A DNA stretch of 64,000 nt from Tetraselmis striata (GCA_006384855.1 VCJN01001734.1:1-64000), one strand, 5' to 3'. Positions 10,634 through 23,241 are shown, counted from the first letter of the stretch. A program made the numbers and translations. Notes: generated by a model not told the origin, from the sequence alone.

Positions 10634-11560
10634 GTGCATTGGCGGTGCATAGAATAGCGTGTTCTTGGGGTTTTGGCTGCATCAGACGCCGTATTCCCAT
10701 CAATCCGGCACGGAATGTCCGGTTTTCACACATTTGTGTGTTAATATAGTGTGAATATTACGCGTCTTTTACGCCGGGTGGATGGGCATCCGGCGCCCGA
10801 TGCACCCCAATTATGTGCAGCACGCTAGTTTGTGCACCACCAGTGCACCCCGCAAGCCCCGCCTCCATCCGCGTGGGAACCGGTAGTAAGTGTTGTGTGC
10901 GCACATCGTGACAACATTACACGGTGGCAATTGCAATTAGCGGTGGATAATGTGAAGGCGTTTTCGAAATCGACAGAGAATGAGGCGGTGCTGGCGGAGT
11001 GCATTGGCGGTGCATAGAATAGCGTGTTGCTTGGGTTTTGGCTGCATCGGACGCCGTATTCCCATCCATCCGGCACGGAATGTCCGGTTTTCACACATTT
11101 GTGTGTTAATATAGTGTGAATATTACGCGTCTTTTACGCCGGGTGGGTGGGCGTCCGGCGTCCGATGCACCCCAATTATTTGCAGCACACTAGTCTGTGC
11201 ACCGCCAATGCACTCCGCAAGCCCCGCCTCCATCCGCATCGGAACCGGTAGTAAGTGTTGTTGTGTGCCCACATCGTGACAACATTACACGGTGGCAATT
11301 GCAATTAGCGGTGAATAATGTGAAGGCGTTTTCGAAATCGACAGAGAATGAGGCGGTGCTGGCGGTGTGCATTGGCGGTGCATAGAATAGCGTGTTGCAG
11401 GGGTTTTGGCTGCATCGGACGCCGTATTCCCACCCATCCGGCACGGAATGTCCGGTTTTCACACATTTGCGTGTGAATATATGTAGTGTGAATATTACGT
11501 ACGCGTCTTTTACGCTGGGTGGATGGGCATCCGGCGTCCGATGCACCCCGTCCGATGCTC
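10634..11560. repeat. Tandem repeat, period about 366 bp, 2.5 copies
   Basis: Copies begin at 10634, 10999 and 11367, each with gtgcattggcggtgcataga. They share a tccggcacggaatgtccgg box, a tagtgtgaatattac box and caattgcaatta. Spacing is 365 and 368 bp and identity by eye is high. Open frames of about 89-134 aa on the minus strand are repeat shadows. Confidence 0.9.
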
Positions 11561-11799
11561 TTGTGCACGTGGGTGCGGATGCGCGGGAAGCCATGGGCCC
11601 GGTACAACGCAGCTTTCAGGCGGGTGCTCGCTGTGAGACGGCGTGTATGAGCATGCGGGTGGCGCTTCGACTGCTTTTCGGCGGGCGTGGTAATGGCGGG
11701 AAAAGGCTACTACTCCTGGATGGTCGGAATAAGTAGCCCCGCTGCATGTGTGTGTAAAACAGCGAGCCGCAAGGATCAATCGTAGTAGTAGCTACACGG

Positions 11800-12060
11800 T
11801 ACAGCCCCGCGTCCGCCGACCCGCCGACCCGGGGCCCGGCGTCCGTCGACGGACGGGCGGCAAGGCGGACGGGCGACGGTCGTCCGGCGTTCGGCGACGG
11901 ACGAATGACGGCGTCCGGCGTCCGGGTCCGGTCCAGACCTGTAGACCTGAAGAACGTCCGGGTCCCGTAGACCTGAAGAACGGCGACGACCGGCCCGACC
12001 GGCGGCGGCCGGTCGGCCGGGCGGCCGGCGACCGGTACCCCTACCGGTACGGGTAGTAAG
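11800..12060. repeat. GC-rich low-complexity block
   Basis: Composed of CCG/CGG/GACC words, with a direct repeat of gtagacctgaagaacg (near 11940 and 11971). Both strands stay open because of composition. No gene is inferred. Confidence 0.6.
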
Positions 12061-12179
12061 TAGCATGTACAGGTAAGCGCGACAGCTATTTTGGCATGCG
12101 CAGAATTATCACGGAAGCAACAACGGAAACGTTTTGGATCTATCTAATAATCTGTGCGAATCTGTTCCGAAAGTCGGCG

Positions 12180-12224
12180 ACAGACAAACAGACAGACAGC
12201 CAGACAGACAGACTCACGGACAGA
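12180..12224. repeat. CAGA microsatellite
   Basis: Imperfect run of (CAGA)n with a few interruptions. Confidence 0.85.
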
Positions 12225-12339
12225 CTTGCTCGTAATCAATATGGTAGGATGCCTTCAATGAGGTATGCCGGCGTGCGATACTTTACGGGTTCCTTCAGCA
12301 CCCGCGTCTACATGGCATGATCCCTTTTTTCCGGATGTT

Positions 12340-14829
12340 GTACGATCGTACTACTATGCGCCGGATGATCCCGGTACTTTGCGCGCCACCCTACAGTCTC
12401 GTACGGGTGTGCGCTAGGGTGATGTATTGGCCATATTTCTGCCTCGGTATCGCGGGCCCGGTGGAAGCGGTTGTGGCGCATACAATCAGACCGTCGCTGA
12501 TACTTTCTGCCAGAGTTTCGCGGATGATTGCGGCGCGGCTATTGCCGCGGATCACGTTATTCCGCGTGTTTTTGACGAGTATTGTACGGAGCTTTTCAAA
12601 GTCGGACTGGTGGTACATGACAGTAAGACGCGGTACGTTCGTCACCCCGGTGACAGCGAGGCCGAGTTGCGGGCATTGCGGGCGAAGTTGGCCCCGGGAG
12701 GGTTTCATACCCCAGCCGAAGACCCTGTCTAGGATGGCGCCGTGTACCTGGGTGCTCATATTAGTCATTACCCCGGATGGATGACCGGTGCGTTGGGTTG
12801 GCGCCGGGAGGCCCACGCCGGACTGTTGGAGCGCATCGTCTCCTTTGGCATGTCGGGATACGGCTGCCACCATGGGGCCATGTTGCTGCTGGTCGTATGC
12901 GCGGTGCGGCAGACGGCTTTCTTAGCCGCATGATGCCGCCGTCGGAGCAGGACCCTTTCTTAGAGGCCGTGGACGCCGCCAACATTTCGGCGGCATTTTC
13001 GTTGCTTGGTTTGTACGCTTGCGAACAGTCTACACCGCGAATGGAGACTGCGATCGTCCAGATAAGTATGCCCGCGGATTTTGGCGGAAGGAATATGGCC
13101 TTGCTGCAGTCTGAGGCCCCTGCGGCGTTTTTTTCCGCGCGATCGGTTGTCATGCGAAAGCAGGTACGGGCGTACGGGCCCGCTCTCGGCCCCTTGTACG
13201 AGGCGGTTATTCGCGCAAAGGTGTCGTCCGTGGCTACGAGTGCTTTGCCACGGGCGCGCGAGACAAACCGCGTATACGAACTTGTACGGCCCCTCACCAC
13301 GTTCCGGCAAGCAGACGTGCGGCGCGCACGCCCCGTGTACATGCACACCCACGAGATCTTCGAATTACTTACGATCGGTATTGCTACAACCACCGTTGCA
13401 CCGGATACATCAGCGGGTACTACGGGCCGTACGGGTACTAGCGCACTAGCGGAGGACTGCACGTCACCACATCTCCTTTTGCTGCCACTCCCCATGGAGT
13501 TGGTACTGGTGAGGCCGCCTCTGCTGCCCAACAATCGCTTCCTATCGGTGGTGCGAGTATTGCCAATACCGTTACTACATGCGCTTCTATAGCTCTCCGG
13601 GGCGAATGAGTGGCACCCCCTCCGTCAGTGGCAACTCCTTTCCTACTAGAACCGCAGCCATGCGATACTACAGCTCCACCCTCGGGTACGGGTACGGGTC
13701 TGCCTCCGATGATCAACCCACGACCATGCATGGTTGTCCAACGCCACCTCAACCGTGCGATTCGCTTGCGTGACTTCGTGGCCCTCGCTCGTGGCTTCTA
13801 GCGTATGGGTGCCGCGGCCTCGCGACTTGATACCCTGCGCTTGTACAACCCGTGTAAGCCGGGATCCCTATCGCTTTTCCAGTCGGACCATGATTCAGTG
13901 AGCCCGCAAGATTCCCCTGGATGCTTCGGCCGCCGCTGCGCGGGTGCGGGGCCTTCGCCCGCGTGGGGGTTCCGCGCTTGTCACATGCCACACGGCCCCA
14001 CGTGTGGTATTGAAGCTTCGCCCTACGGATGGGCTCAAACCGGAACGCTACGGATTTCGCCGTGCTGGATCGTCTGTCCATCTGCCCCGTCGCGAACTAC
14101 AAGCACCGCATGCATACCGCTTTGAAAAATCTGTGGGCTTCCGTGGCGATTGAAGCGGGGGCGGAGACCGCTCGGGAATCGGCGACTTGACCCTTGAGAC
14201 GAGTGGGCTGCGCCCAACGGACCGCTCGCGGCCGTCATATTTGACGCTGGCGGGGTGTGTGTGTGTGTGTGGGGGGGGGGGGCGGCGTTCGATTACATGA
14301 TCGATTTAGCGTGCGTGTCTTCCACGACCCCCACTTATTGGGGCAACGAACCCCGCTGGTGCACCCCGGGGATCGCGGCGACCGAGGCGGATGGAGCACA
14401 ACAACCTGGCGGCAGACCATGAGTCATCTTCCGCCCTAGTGCAAGGTGTTCACCTGTATTACCCTTTATTTGTGGTCGAGGACCGCGTCCGCGTCGGAAA
14501 ACCCGCTTTGACGGGGGGTCTACATCTTTGCGGTGTTACTTGTTGTGCGCAACTTCCCTGGCGATTCTTCCGCCTTGACTTCATGCTTCCTTCGTGGTAT
14601 GTCCGTCCGGAATCTTCGGAACTTGGTTGCCAGCCAGCCCGCTGAGTTCCGCCATGACCTGCCGCGCAGGCGGCGGGGGTTGTTGCAACGAGTCTCTGCT
14701 TGTGTGCATGGTACCTTGGGCGGCATTCTCTCTGCCGGCGGCGGAGTGCAGACGGCCACGTCTGATGCGTCTGCCCGTGATCATTCCGCATCCTCTTTTG
14801 GTGCTGCTTCCACCGCGCAATTGTTGTAG
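12340..14829 (+). pseudogene. Reverse transcriptase of a non-LTR-type element (decayed)
   Basis: The start is lost. The frame enters at the RT motif normally written GVRQGD, here GVR-TAG-GD with the stop at 12415-12417. The catalytic box FADDC follows at 12517-12531, then GLVVHDSKTRYV and a thumb-like block with LGAHIS and LERIVSFGMSG. Frames change near 12730 and again near 12930 before MPADFGGRNMALLQSEAPAA and further C-terminal text. Around 14290-14390, DYMIDLACVSSTTPTYWGNE resembles the C-terminal nuclease-like region of algal and protist elements of this kind. The end, with RRRRGLLQRVSACVHGTLGG and a stop at 14827-14829, is duplicated at 3596-3808. Several frameshifts make this a pseudogene. 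Assignment to non-LTR rather than another RT class is an inference from motif style and the truncated sibling. Confidence 0.65.
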
Positions 14830-15218
14830 TGGACGTTTCCTATTACCTTTTTGGGTGGTTTCCTGATCGCCTTCTGCAGCTACCTCGTGTAGCGCTAAAT
14901 ACAATATAATATCATCACTCGCGAGCATTCGTCACCCGCCGGCCAATTGTCCACGTTACAGGGTTGTATAGGGTTTTAAACGTTAGGGTCGCAGTTTTTT
15001 TGTTGCTGCTGCTCCAATAAAGCGGCCGATTGCCGCCATACGCATCAGCATCAGCGCCAGATCTTATCTGCAGATGACCATATCCAGCAGCACCCCAATG
15101 CTCGCACCGTCAGCGCCGACCGCCCCAAGCCGTCTCAGCAGCCTATCCGTCCGCGCCGCCTGACCTCTGCGTGACCGATCTCCAGCCTTCTATACGCCAT
15201 CACGGGGCCCGTGTAGCG

Positions 15219-18200
15219 ATGGTGACGACGGCGATCACAGCTGCGGCCGCGGCCGCGCGCACGCCCGGCGCTTGTCGTCGCGGCTGGCCGAGCGGTGCCG
15301 CCGGCATGCCGATGATGGCGCCGATGCCGCTGGCGGTGGCGCGATCCACCCGCCTCAGCCGCCGGGCGCTGCTTCCGGACCGCCTCGATCCGACGGGCTG
15401 GCCTCGGCCCCTGGAGGCCCGCCGCCGCGCACCCGGGGCCGCGGCGGCGGCACCGGGAGTCGAGGCGCTGGGCGGCCTCGCCGCCGCGTCCTCGGGCGGG
15501 CTGCTGGGCCCGCTGCTCGGCGTCGCGCTCTTCTTCACCCCGGGCCTCCTGCTGCTGGCGTACGCGACGGTGAAGGGCAAGGGAAACACCAAGGACGGCC
15601 TCAGCCGGCTGCTGACGGAGGTGAGCAAGGGCTACTTCCAGCCCAACGTGGGCGGGGAGTCCATCCCGGTGGCTACTGGCGAGCTGTCGGACCTCGCGGG
15701 CGACGAGCCGCTCTTCAAGGCGCTCTTCCAATGGTGACTTCCCTCCCCTCGCGCCACTGGGCCACTCCTTGCGCCTCCTCTCCAGCCCGGCTGGCCTCCT
15801 GACCAGCGCGTGTGGCGTGGCGCAGGTTTATCGAGTCGGGCGCCGTCTTCAAGCTGGAGTTTGGGCCCAAGGCATTCATCGTGGTGTCGGACCCGGTGGT
15901 GGTGCGGCACCTGCTGAAGGAGAACGCCACTAACTATGACAAGGGCGTGCTGGCCGAGATCCTTGAGCCCATAATGGGCAAGGGCCTCATCCCTGCGGAC
16001 CTGGAAACCTGGAAGCCGCGGCGTCGCGCCATCGTGCCGGCGTTCCACAAGGCCTACCTCGACCGCTGCATCGACATGTTTGCCGACTGCACGGAGCGCA
16101 CCATCGATCGGCTGGAGGGGCTGCTGGAGGGGCCGCCGGGCACAGCGACGGTCAACATGGAGACGGAGTGGCTCAACCTGGGGCTGGACATAATCGGGCT
16201 GGGTGTTTTCAACTACGACTTTGGATCGATCAACAATGAGTCACCCGTCATCCAGGCACACAGCCCCCCCCCCCCCCCCCTTCCCCCTCCTACCGGTGGT
16301 CCTACTTGGCTGCTCGCATGCCAAACGCCCTCCTGCCAGCCTGTACTCTATCCTCTGCGTCCGCAGCCATGCCCACCTGTTGAGGCGGCCTGATGCGTAT
16401 GCAGGCGGTGTACGGCGTGCTGAAGGAGGCTGAGCATCGCTCTACCTTCTACATCCCGTACTGGGACCTTCCCCTTGCAGACAAGCTGGTCCCGCGCCAG
16501 ATCGAGTTCGCCCGTGACATCAAGGTGTGGAGGGGGGGCGGGGGGGGAGCTGCAGGCAAAAGCACCGGGGACGAGGGGACGACCTGGTGAGCGCTGTGCC
16601 TGTGCGTGCCGCAGGTCATCAACAACTGTCTCAACGAGCTGATCGAGCTGGCCAAGCAGACCCGGCAGCAGGATGACCTGGAGGCGCTGCAGGCGCGCGA
16701 CTACAGCCAGGTAAGGAGGCTGCAGCGGGAGTCCTGCAGGAAGAGGGCGATGGGGGGGGGGGGGGGGGGGGAGGGGGAGGGGTTGTTTTCTCCATGGGGC
16801 ACCCAGCCTTGACATGACCTCCCCCCCCTTTGGCGGCTGGCCAGGTGAAGGACCCCTCGCTGCTGCGCTTTCTGGTAGACGCGCGGGGCGAGGACGTGTC
16901 CAACAAGCAGCTGCGCGACGACCTCATGACGATGCTAATTGCCGGGCACGAGACCACCGCCGCGGTGCTCACCTGGACCACGTTCTGCCTGCTGCAGGTT
17001 GGGCCAGAACCCCTCCCCCCCCCCCCCCCCCCCGTCCTTCATGCGTCCACCCCCTCTGCCCCCGCTGCGAGTATGCGCACTCTTGCAGGGGAGCATGCGG
17101 CCACTGACGCGCGGCTTGGCGTGGTGGTGCGATTACCAGAATCCTGACATCATGTCCAAGGTGCTGGAAGAGGTTGACCGCGTGGTGGGCGACGGCCGGC
17201 CAGGTGCGAGCACCGGCACGCCGACGCTGCTGGGCCACCGCGTGCCACAGAGGCAGAAGCATTGACGGGTTGGGTGGACGCGATTCCTGGCAACCATGCG
17301 CAGCTGATGCGGGAACGTGGACGTCAGTTAGTAGCCAGCTGTGGGCAAGCAGACTGCCGGCGAGCGGGTAGTCTGACTGCGTGCCGCTGCGTGTGCCTTT
17401 TTGTAGGATTTGAGGACATTGCCGCGATGCCCTACCTCCGCGCCACGCTGGCCGAGTCGCTGCGGCTGTACCCTCAGCCCCCTATCCTCATCCGCCGGGC
17501 CCTCTCGGACGACGTGCTGCCAGGTGCGCGTACCCGCAGTAGGCGCGCTCGTGGCAGCCCTGCCCCGCCTCCCTTGCTTCACGCGCCACGGCAGCATCCG
17601 CACTCCAGCTCCTACAGGGTACCCTCGCCCAGACATGTGCACCATTAGCTGGCGTGAGCCTTCGCTGGCCTGGGGCGTCATCACAAAGGGGGTGCTGTGT
17701 CTCTTTGGCATTATTATTGATATTGCGACGGCAATTTTGGGATTCCCTACACGCCGGTACTCAGACTCCGGAAATGTGCGGCCGCGTATCAGGCGTATTG
17801 CTGCAAAATCTACAATGAAAGTGCCTCACAAGTACTCGCCAGGGAAGGGATGGAACATACGCAGTCTCTTCATTCTCATTCTACATTCTCTTTTACGTGC
17901 ACTGCTACGAATGAGTACCTATACAATTTCTCTCCCTCTCCCTCTCCCCCCCTCCCTCATGTGTGACGGGCGCCGCAAGATTATAAGAATCCACATTTTC
18001 ATTTCCAAAATCTGAAGGGCAGGTTTTCTTGCTTATGTGTCGTTGTAAGTATGTACTGATATACACGCATGCCCGTGTAAATGATTGATTAATCGAAAGC
18101 TCATCGCTCGGGTCGATTGGGAATTGTGGGCATACCTGGTTAGATTTCAGGGTTCATATTTTGACTGTTTGGGCAGAGGCATTAAAGTATGTGGTACACT

Positions 18201-19610
18201 CGAGGCCAATGTCTCCAAATGCGTTCCCCACGCGGTTGTAACGCCTCTAGTGGCTATATAGGGACTACAAGTAAATACATATAGTAATTGCAACTTGACG
18301 AGCATTGCAATGTACATGGAGGTAGCCGACTTCAGGATGCTGATGCTGCCACTCCACTGCAGGTGGCCTGCGCGGCGACAAGCAGGGCTACCCCATTGGC
18401 GCGGGAGCCGATATCTTCATCTCCGTCTGGAACCTGCACCACTCACCGTACCTGTGGAAGGACCCGGAGGCCTTTAACCCGGATCGCTTTTCAGGTGCGA
18501 CACGCCACTGTCGCTGCCACACCCCCGCCGCTGCCTGATGGCCCAATACGAGGTCTCAGCATGGCTACGGACCCGCGGCGTCGCTTTCACCCAGGCGCTC
18601 CTGCTTGCCAGTGCCCTCTCCTTGCCCCATTCCGCCTAAAGCTGTCTTGCAATGGAAATAACAACGCCAGTTTCGAAGCGTCGATAGTATACCTGTCCAC
18701 AAATATCATGTGTATCCATGGTGTACCCAGTACCCAATACCACGGATACTACCAGCAGCATGTCAGTGCTATGGACATGTTGTTCCACCTTGTACACCAT
18801 CCCACAAAACAGTTATATACCCCGTCATTGCTCCTGTGGGACTAGAGAGTGCCAATGCAATGTCGTTGCTGATGTGTCGGGAAGACGCCATCACGTTCAC
18901 CAGCCAAGTGCTCGATGAATTCACGGCTTATTATGCGTTTTTTGTTGTTGACCCCATGTGGCAAAATTGCTGATCGATTTGACAATCCACAGACCTCTAC
19001 CTCCACCTGGTGATTGATGACCCCGATGGGCTGGTGCTAATGGGAGTGACATGGCGATTTCGTGTGTTCAGAGGCTTTCAGGAATCCCGAATTTGATGGC
19101 GCATGGGCAGGCTACACGCCCGATCCCAAGCCGCTCTACCCCAACGAGGTGACCTCCGACTTTGCGTTCATCCCCTTCGGTGGCGGGATGCGCAAGTGCG
19201 TGGGTGACCAGTTTGCACTGACGGAGGCTGCTGTCGCTTTGGCAATGATCATTCGCCGCTTCAGGTACGCCATGCTGTAAGGAACTGCCCCTGCTGTGTG
19301 CCAGTAGTGCCTGTCAGTGCATCACACTTTTCCTAATTGCTTCAAGTAGCACGATATTTTCCGGCTCTGCTTGGCGCTGCCGCTGTGCATGAGCCAAGGG
19401 GCGGAAGGGGGCGACATGCTAACTATTGTGGGCGGTAATGTGCTTGTTGACAGCTTCAAGTTTGCAACCTCTTCGGATGATGTGGGTATGGCAACCGGAG
19501 CAACCATCCACACCGCAAATGGATTGAATTTGATTGTTTCTCGCCGAGATTGCCGGAAAGGCGCTGCCAATGATAGTCCGCGTCAGCAGGCATCGACCGC
19601 TAGCAAGTGA
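15219..19610 (+). CDS. CYP97A: Cytochrome P450, CYP97A-type carotenoid ring hydroxylase
   Basis: A ten-exon gene: 15219-15733, 15826-16255, 16405-16524, 16615-16710, 16845-16997, 17140-17203, 17407-17523, 18363-18494, 19072-19264, 19454-19610 (TGA). Joined, it gives about 658 aa in a single frame. The N-terminus is Ala/Arg-rich like a plastid transit peptide, then [17 protein letters not shown] opens the P450 domain. The I-helix oxygen-binding motif AGHETT is at about residues 420-425, the K-helix ESLR at 476-479, NPDRF near 540, and the heme loop [10 protein letters not shown] puts the ligand Cys near 585. The end [20 protein letters not shown] is typical of CYP97A. Members hydroxylate beta-rings of carotenes (lutein pathway) in plastids. 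The start is the first in-frame ATG; the true 5' end is uncertain. It looks intact and is the only clear host gene here. Subfamily A over B or C rests on motif resemblance. Confidence 0.92.
16256..16404 (+). other. GC-AG intron of the P450 gene
   Basis: The exon junction demanded by the protein (VIQ then [10 protein letters not shown]) places the donor at CAG|GCACAC and the acceptor at TATGCAG|GCGG. The donor is therefore GC, not GT. The intron also contains poly(C) at 16264-16280. Confidence 0.75.
17524..18362 (+). other. Long P450 intron with AT-richer insert
   Basis: At 839 bp this intron is much longer than most others in the gene (about 90-200 bp). From about 17690 to 18300 the composition becomes AT-richer, with pyrimidine runs near 17920-17955. 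This looks like inserted sequence, but no terminal repeats or coding region are recognised. Confidence 0.45.
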
Positions 19611-19641
19611 TTGCCAGTATAGGCGAGCGACCACGGTAGCA

Positions 19642-19682
19642 TGTAACATGCTGCGATAATGCCGACAACCTCAACTATGTAA
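19642..19682 (+). terminator. TGTAA polyadenylation signals
   Basis: TGTAA occurs at 19642-19646 and 19678-19682, 32 and 68 bp after the P450 stop codon. TGTAA is the established chlorophyte poly(A) signal. Confidence 0.6.
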
Positions 19683-20206
19683 CCAACAAATCAACAAACT
19701 TACATCTTCAACCGCAAATTTAATAGCTACTAGAGTACCAGTAGGTAGGTCGCTACTGATGATACTAAAAACATGATGAACACCGAAATGATAGATTTCT
19801 GGTAGATGTTGCTGCTGCTGCGCCGCTGCATGTTAAGTCACGTGTGTTTGTTTTTAACTACTACTAAATAAATTACGAGTGTACCTGCGGCCGCCGCACA
19901 CCCGAATGTTCGTACAAAGGTTATTGAGACCCATAGCGCATCAGGGGCAGTATGGCTACCTGCCTGGATTTCCATCTCACCTGGTAGGCGCGGCTACCAG
20001 TACCCGTACGGCATTATTTTGTGCTTCTTGTTCGCGCGCGAGTAGCCGCAGATTTCGTACAGGCACCGGTACCTGTAGGACTATAGCTAGCTAGGGATGT
20101 TTCGAGTCTGGTTTTGCAAAGACAATCGCGCAGGCTATTTTACACCGTCAAGAGCCGGAAATTGGCAGGAAGGTTTAGTGAAAGCGTGGAGGGAAAACGG
20201 AGTCAC

Positions 20207-20235
20207 GGGGGGGGGGGGGGGGGGGGGGGGGGGGG
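20207..20235. repeat. Poly(G) tract, 29 nt
   Basis: Directly beside the A2 hairpin of copy B. The same position in copies A and C has only about 7 G. Confidence 0.9.
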
Positions 20236-20452
20236 CGCTGTGTGTAACACAGCGAAACTGGAAGATGGCTGGCTCATCTGTTGCGGCTGCTTTTATGTCT
20301 ACTCGCGCTGCACACAAACGGGCACAGCGTCGGATGAACTAGTAACCCGTACCACTTAGCATCACATGTAGCCGGAAAAGCGGTTAGGATTGGAGGAAAC
20401 CCCTTAAACTTGTTTAGATCGTCATTTCAAGTTGAGTCAGGTTTTGCCAGTG

Positions 20453-22040
20453 AAGAGCGAACGCGGAAAGCGGCAGGTTGACGAATGGGCATGGGTAGCG
20501 CCAAGTCACGAATGGGGCACCGGAAGGGCCTACTGTTGCTGCGGAGTCTTGTTGAACTTGGAGGTGGCGAAGGGGCGCGGTGCGGCAAAAGAAGAACCTA
20601 ACGCTAGGTAAAGGGAGGACATTGGGGTCGATGTAGTCCAGAACGACGTCGGAGTTGGTCGCCCACCCGCCCTAATGGGGAATGCGCGACAATAAGACTC
20701 CGATGGAGTTTGCAGCAAAAGGTTGCACCCTTGCGCAGACTATTAGAGGTCCATGAAGTGCCGACATGGGGAGGGGGTGGGGGTCAGCACCGACGAGGCG
20801 AATGGACGTAGAGAGCCAATTCGACAGCGTAGCGGTAATCCACGACTTGGAGTGCTCGCTCCAGGTGACCACCCAGAAGTTAGTATCGTCGGCCAAGCAA
20901 ATATGACCTAGGGGGTCAGACTGGCATACATTGTCGATGAAATTGTGCAAGAGACGGGCGACACGGGGATGCTCCGACACGGGAAGGAGCAATACCGTAG
21001 GTCGTTGGGGCCGCGCCGGCCGGCACGGCCCTTCTCGCGGTGCACTTGGAGGGTGATGTTGTAGGAGTCGACGTGCACGTCCCGCACTCGGAAGGGCACA
21101 CCAATAAGCCGCCCCGGGCAAAGAACATGAAGTTGACGACCGCAACCATGAGGGCGCATGAGTCATATTGGTACTCGGGGAGGGGGACGCGCAGATACAA
21201 GTAACTCAACACGCTCAACGAAAGTGGAAGCGACATCGGCAAACAGTGGGACGCGCAAAGCAAGAGCCTCCATGCGGCGTTGCATGACTAACATGCCACG
21301 ACGAGCGGCGGTGAGGTGCGCGCTGTCCTGAGCGATAGGGTCGATCTTGTGCAGTTCCAAGAACGTATTGATTGCCGACAGGTAGGGCTGTGACGACTTA
21401 GCCCCAATGTGGCCCCGCTCACCGATCCAAGCGACGTACCGAATGACGGTGGAAGTAGTCGTATCAATAAGCGGGCTGATGTTCTCCGAGTCGTGGCAGC
21501 ACTCGGCGACCTGTAACATCTTGTCAGCGTAGCTTGGTAGAGTCATGGAGCTGAGGGAGCCGGAGACCAGGCCGAGTGTGCGCTACCCCATATCGTCCGA
21601 GCCGAACGCCTCCTATAGACATGCCCGAAATGAAAAGTCCGCTCAAGCGGTGAGAGCCTTAGGCTCGTCAATCACGTAAGCGCGACGCTTGACCGATGGG
21701 GTATCTCGATGCTAGGCTATAGTCCGGCAAAATAATCGGATGCGGCCGTTGATCTGCCGACAGTTGAACGGCAATTGTTGGACGGGTTAGTGAGGGCATC
21801 AAAACGGGTTTGCGGGGTACAATTCAGGTAGGCGGGCCGCCCCGCGCGCCCGTTGCGCTCGTAGCGCCTGTCTCTCGTGTAAAAAGAACGCGCGCGAGTT
21901 AGGGTCGTTGCGAACCAGATGTAAATGGTAGAGTAACAACCGACGGACACAGTGATGAAATTTATGGTACGGGAGACGCGTTGTTTAACCGTCACGTGTG
22001 GGTGTCCGGATGGTTGAGCCGCATTCGGCTGTGTAAGAAG
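20453..22040 (-). pseudogene. Tyrosine recombinase, copy B (decayed)
   Basis: Aligns with copy C along its length: SSYRPTVG-like and VIDEP blocks, then FGSDDMG, AECCHDSENISPLIDTTT, VAWIGERGHIGAKSSQPYLS and INTFLELHKIDPIAQDS. Further blocks for the catalytic half follow in other frames, including LRKGA-like text near 20740. Stops relative to C include TGA for Trp at 21643-21645, and TAG for Gln at 21613-21615 and 21583-21585. Several frameshifts are also present, so no function is expected. Confidence 0.75.
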
Positions 22041-22119
22041 CACCGCACCGAGAAAGGTCTAAATGAAGTCTGTAGGGTAGGGGGTCCCGCTCCGGACACG
22101 GGCGGGCGCTCTTCCTGTC

Positions 22120-23089
22120 GTTGAGCTTCCAGGGTTCGCCGTGCGGCGGTCACCGAAAGGTGGCCTCGCAAAGCGATGGCAGCTCCGACGGAAGGCGCCC
22201 CACGCCGTCACTCATGCTCACCTTCACGCGGCCATGCCCCCAGACTGCCACCGCGTCCGCGTTCACGCTCACGACCTGCGAGTGTCGCTACTACATGAGC
22301 ACTAGCGGTGGCCTTGGCGCTGCTGGCAACTGTCGAGTCGAGGCCTCGACGCTCGTAGTCGCGCTCCATGTCGCCAAAAACCAGCAGCGCCCAGCAAACG
22401 CTCCCCCGTAGGCTGAAAATGTTGAGCCCTCAGCACGTCCAGCACCCCCTGATCACCGTGCACTCGTTCCATCTCGTTGAGTCTCCGCAGGAAGGCCATA
22501 CGGAAGCGAAACGCCTTGTCGATGGCTTCGGTGTGGTTCCGAGCGCGCGCCAGGTAAGGGGTAAATTCCTGATTAACAGATGGGACGTACGGGTAGCAGC
22601 TCGTCGAGAGCCACGAAGAGAGCGGCTTTGTGAGCCCCAACACATGTCATCCAAATGTACTCCTCCGCGCCGGCACACGCCGGTCATCTTGCTTGAGGTA
22701 GTTGTTCGTCACGTCGGTATGCAGAGGAAAAAGCCGAGGTACTCGGCTGAGCGGACGAACGTCCTCGTACCCAGGCTTTGCTTTATGCAGTAGCTCTGGC
22801 ACCGCGAGATAGTGGTCCTCATCACTCGAGGATTTTGCTCCGACACGGCCGCTCTGGGCTAGCTCTAGCAAGTCGGGGCGCACTGCGGCTGCCCCGCTGC
22901 ATATCGGCTGTCCCACGACGCCTACCCCGTTCTAGAGCCATGTGCTTCGTCTCCTTCGACAACACGCCCACGAGCCGTCAATTGGGCCAACGACGATGTG
23001 AGCTTGAACAGCAATGTAGATTGGGTCTACATGTCTGCTTGAAGCGATTCGAGCGTCGGCTCAGTGACGGTGTCTTCTGCATCTGTCAT
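22120..23089 (-). pseudogene. Gag-like protein, copy B (decayed)
   Basis: Starts with an ATG at 23089-23087 and has VTEPTLESLQADM, then a TAG where copy A has Glu. It then reads AQLTARGRVV, RPDLLELAQSGRVGAKSS and PLHTDVTNNYLKQDDRR, continuing to YLARARNHTEAIDKAFRFRM and GDQGVLDVLRAQHFQ. The RG-rich tail is only partly recognisable. It preserves the frame at the point where copy A is shifted. Confidence 0.6.
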
Positions 23090-23241
23090 GGTGACGCACG
23101 GACGTACATATGAGAATTACACACGGATGGTGAGCCGGGATTGGTCTAAACAACATGTAACCTTGCCCGCAACATGTTACATGACAGCTAATCGTTGTGT
23201 GTAACATAGCGAAACAGGAAGATGGCAGGCTCAGCTGTTGC

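Larger units (their letters stand above)
20099..23238 (-). mobile_element. Tyrosine-recombinase element, copy B
   Basis: Same layout as copy A: B2 at about 20099-20119, A2 at 20236-20419 with hairpin CGCTGTGTGTAACACAGCG (20236-20254), B1 at 20423-20449, then the recombinase and Gag-like genes on the minus strand. A1 begins at 23193 (hairpin CGTTGTGTGTAACATAGCG, 23193-23211). A1 is cut at about 23241 by the LTR element, and a short piece resumes at 25222. The copy is more diverged than A and C. Confidence 0.8.

Noticed and set aside
11748-12066. Open frames of about 100 codons on both strands
   Set aside because: GC-rich low-complexity sequence with no start context, motif or splice support.
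15135-15731. 198-codon minus-strand ORF opposite P450 exon 1
   Set aside because: Antisense shadow of a GC-rich exon; the plus frame carries the conserved protein.
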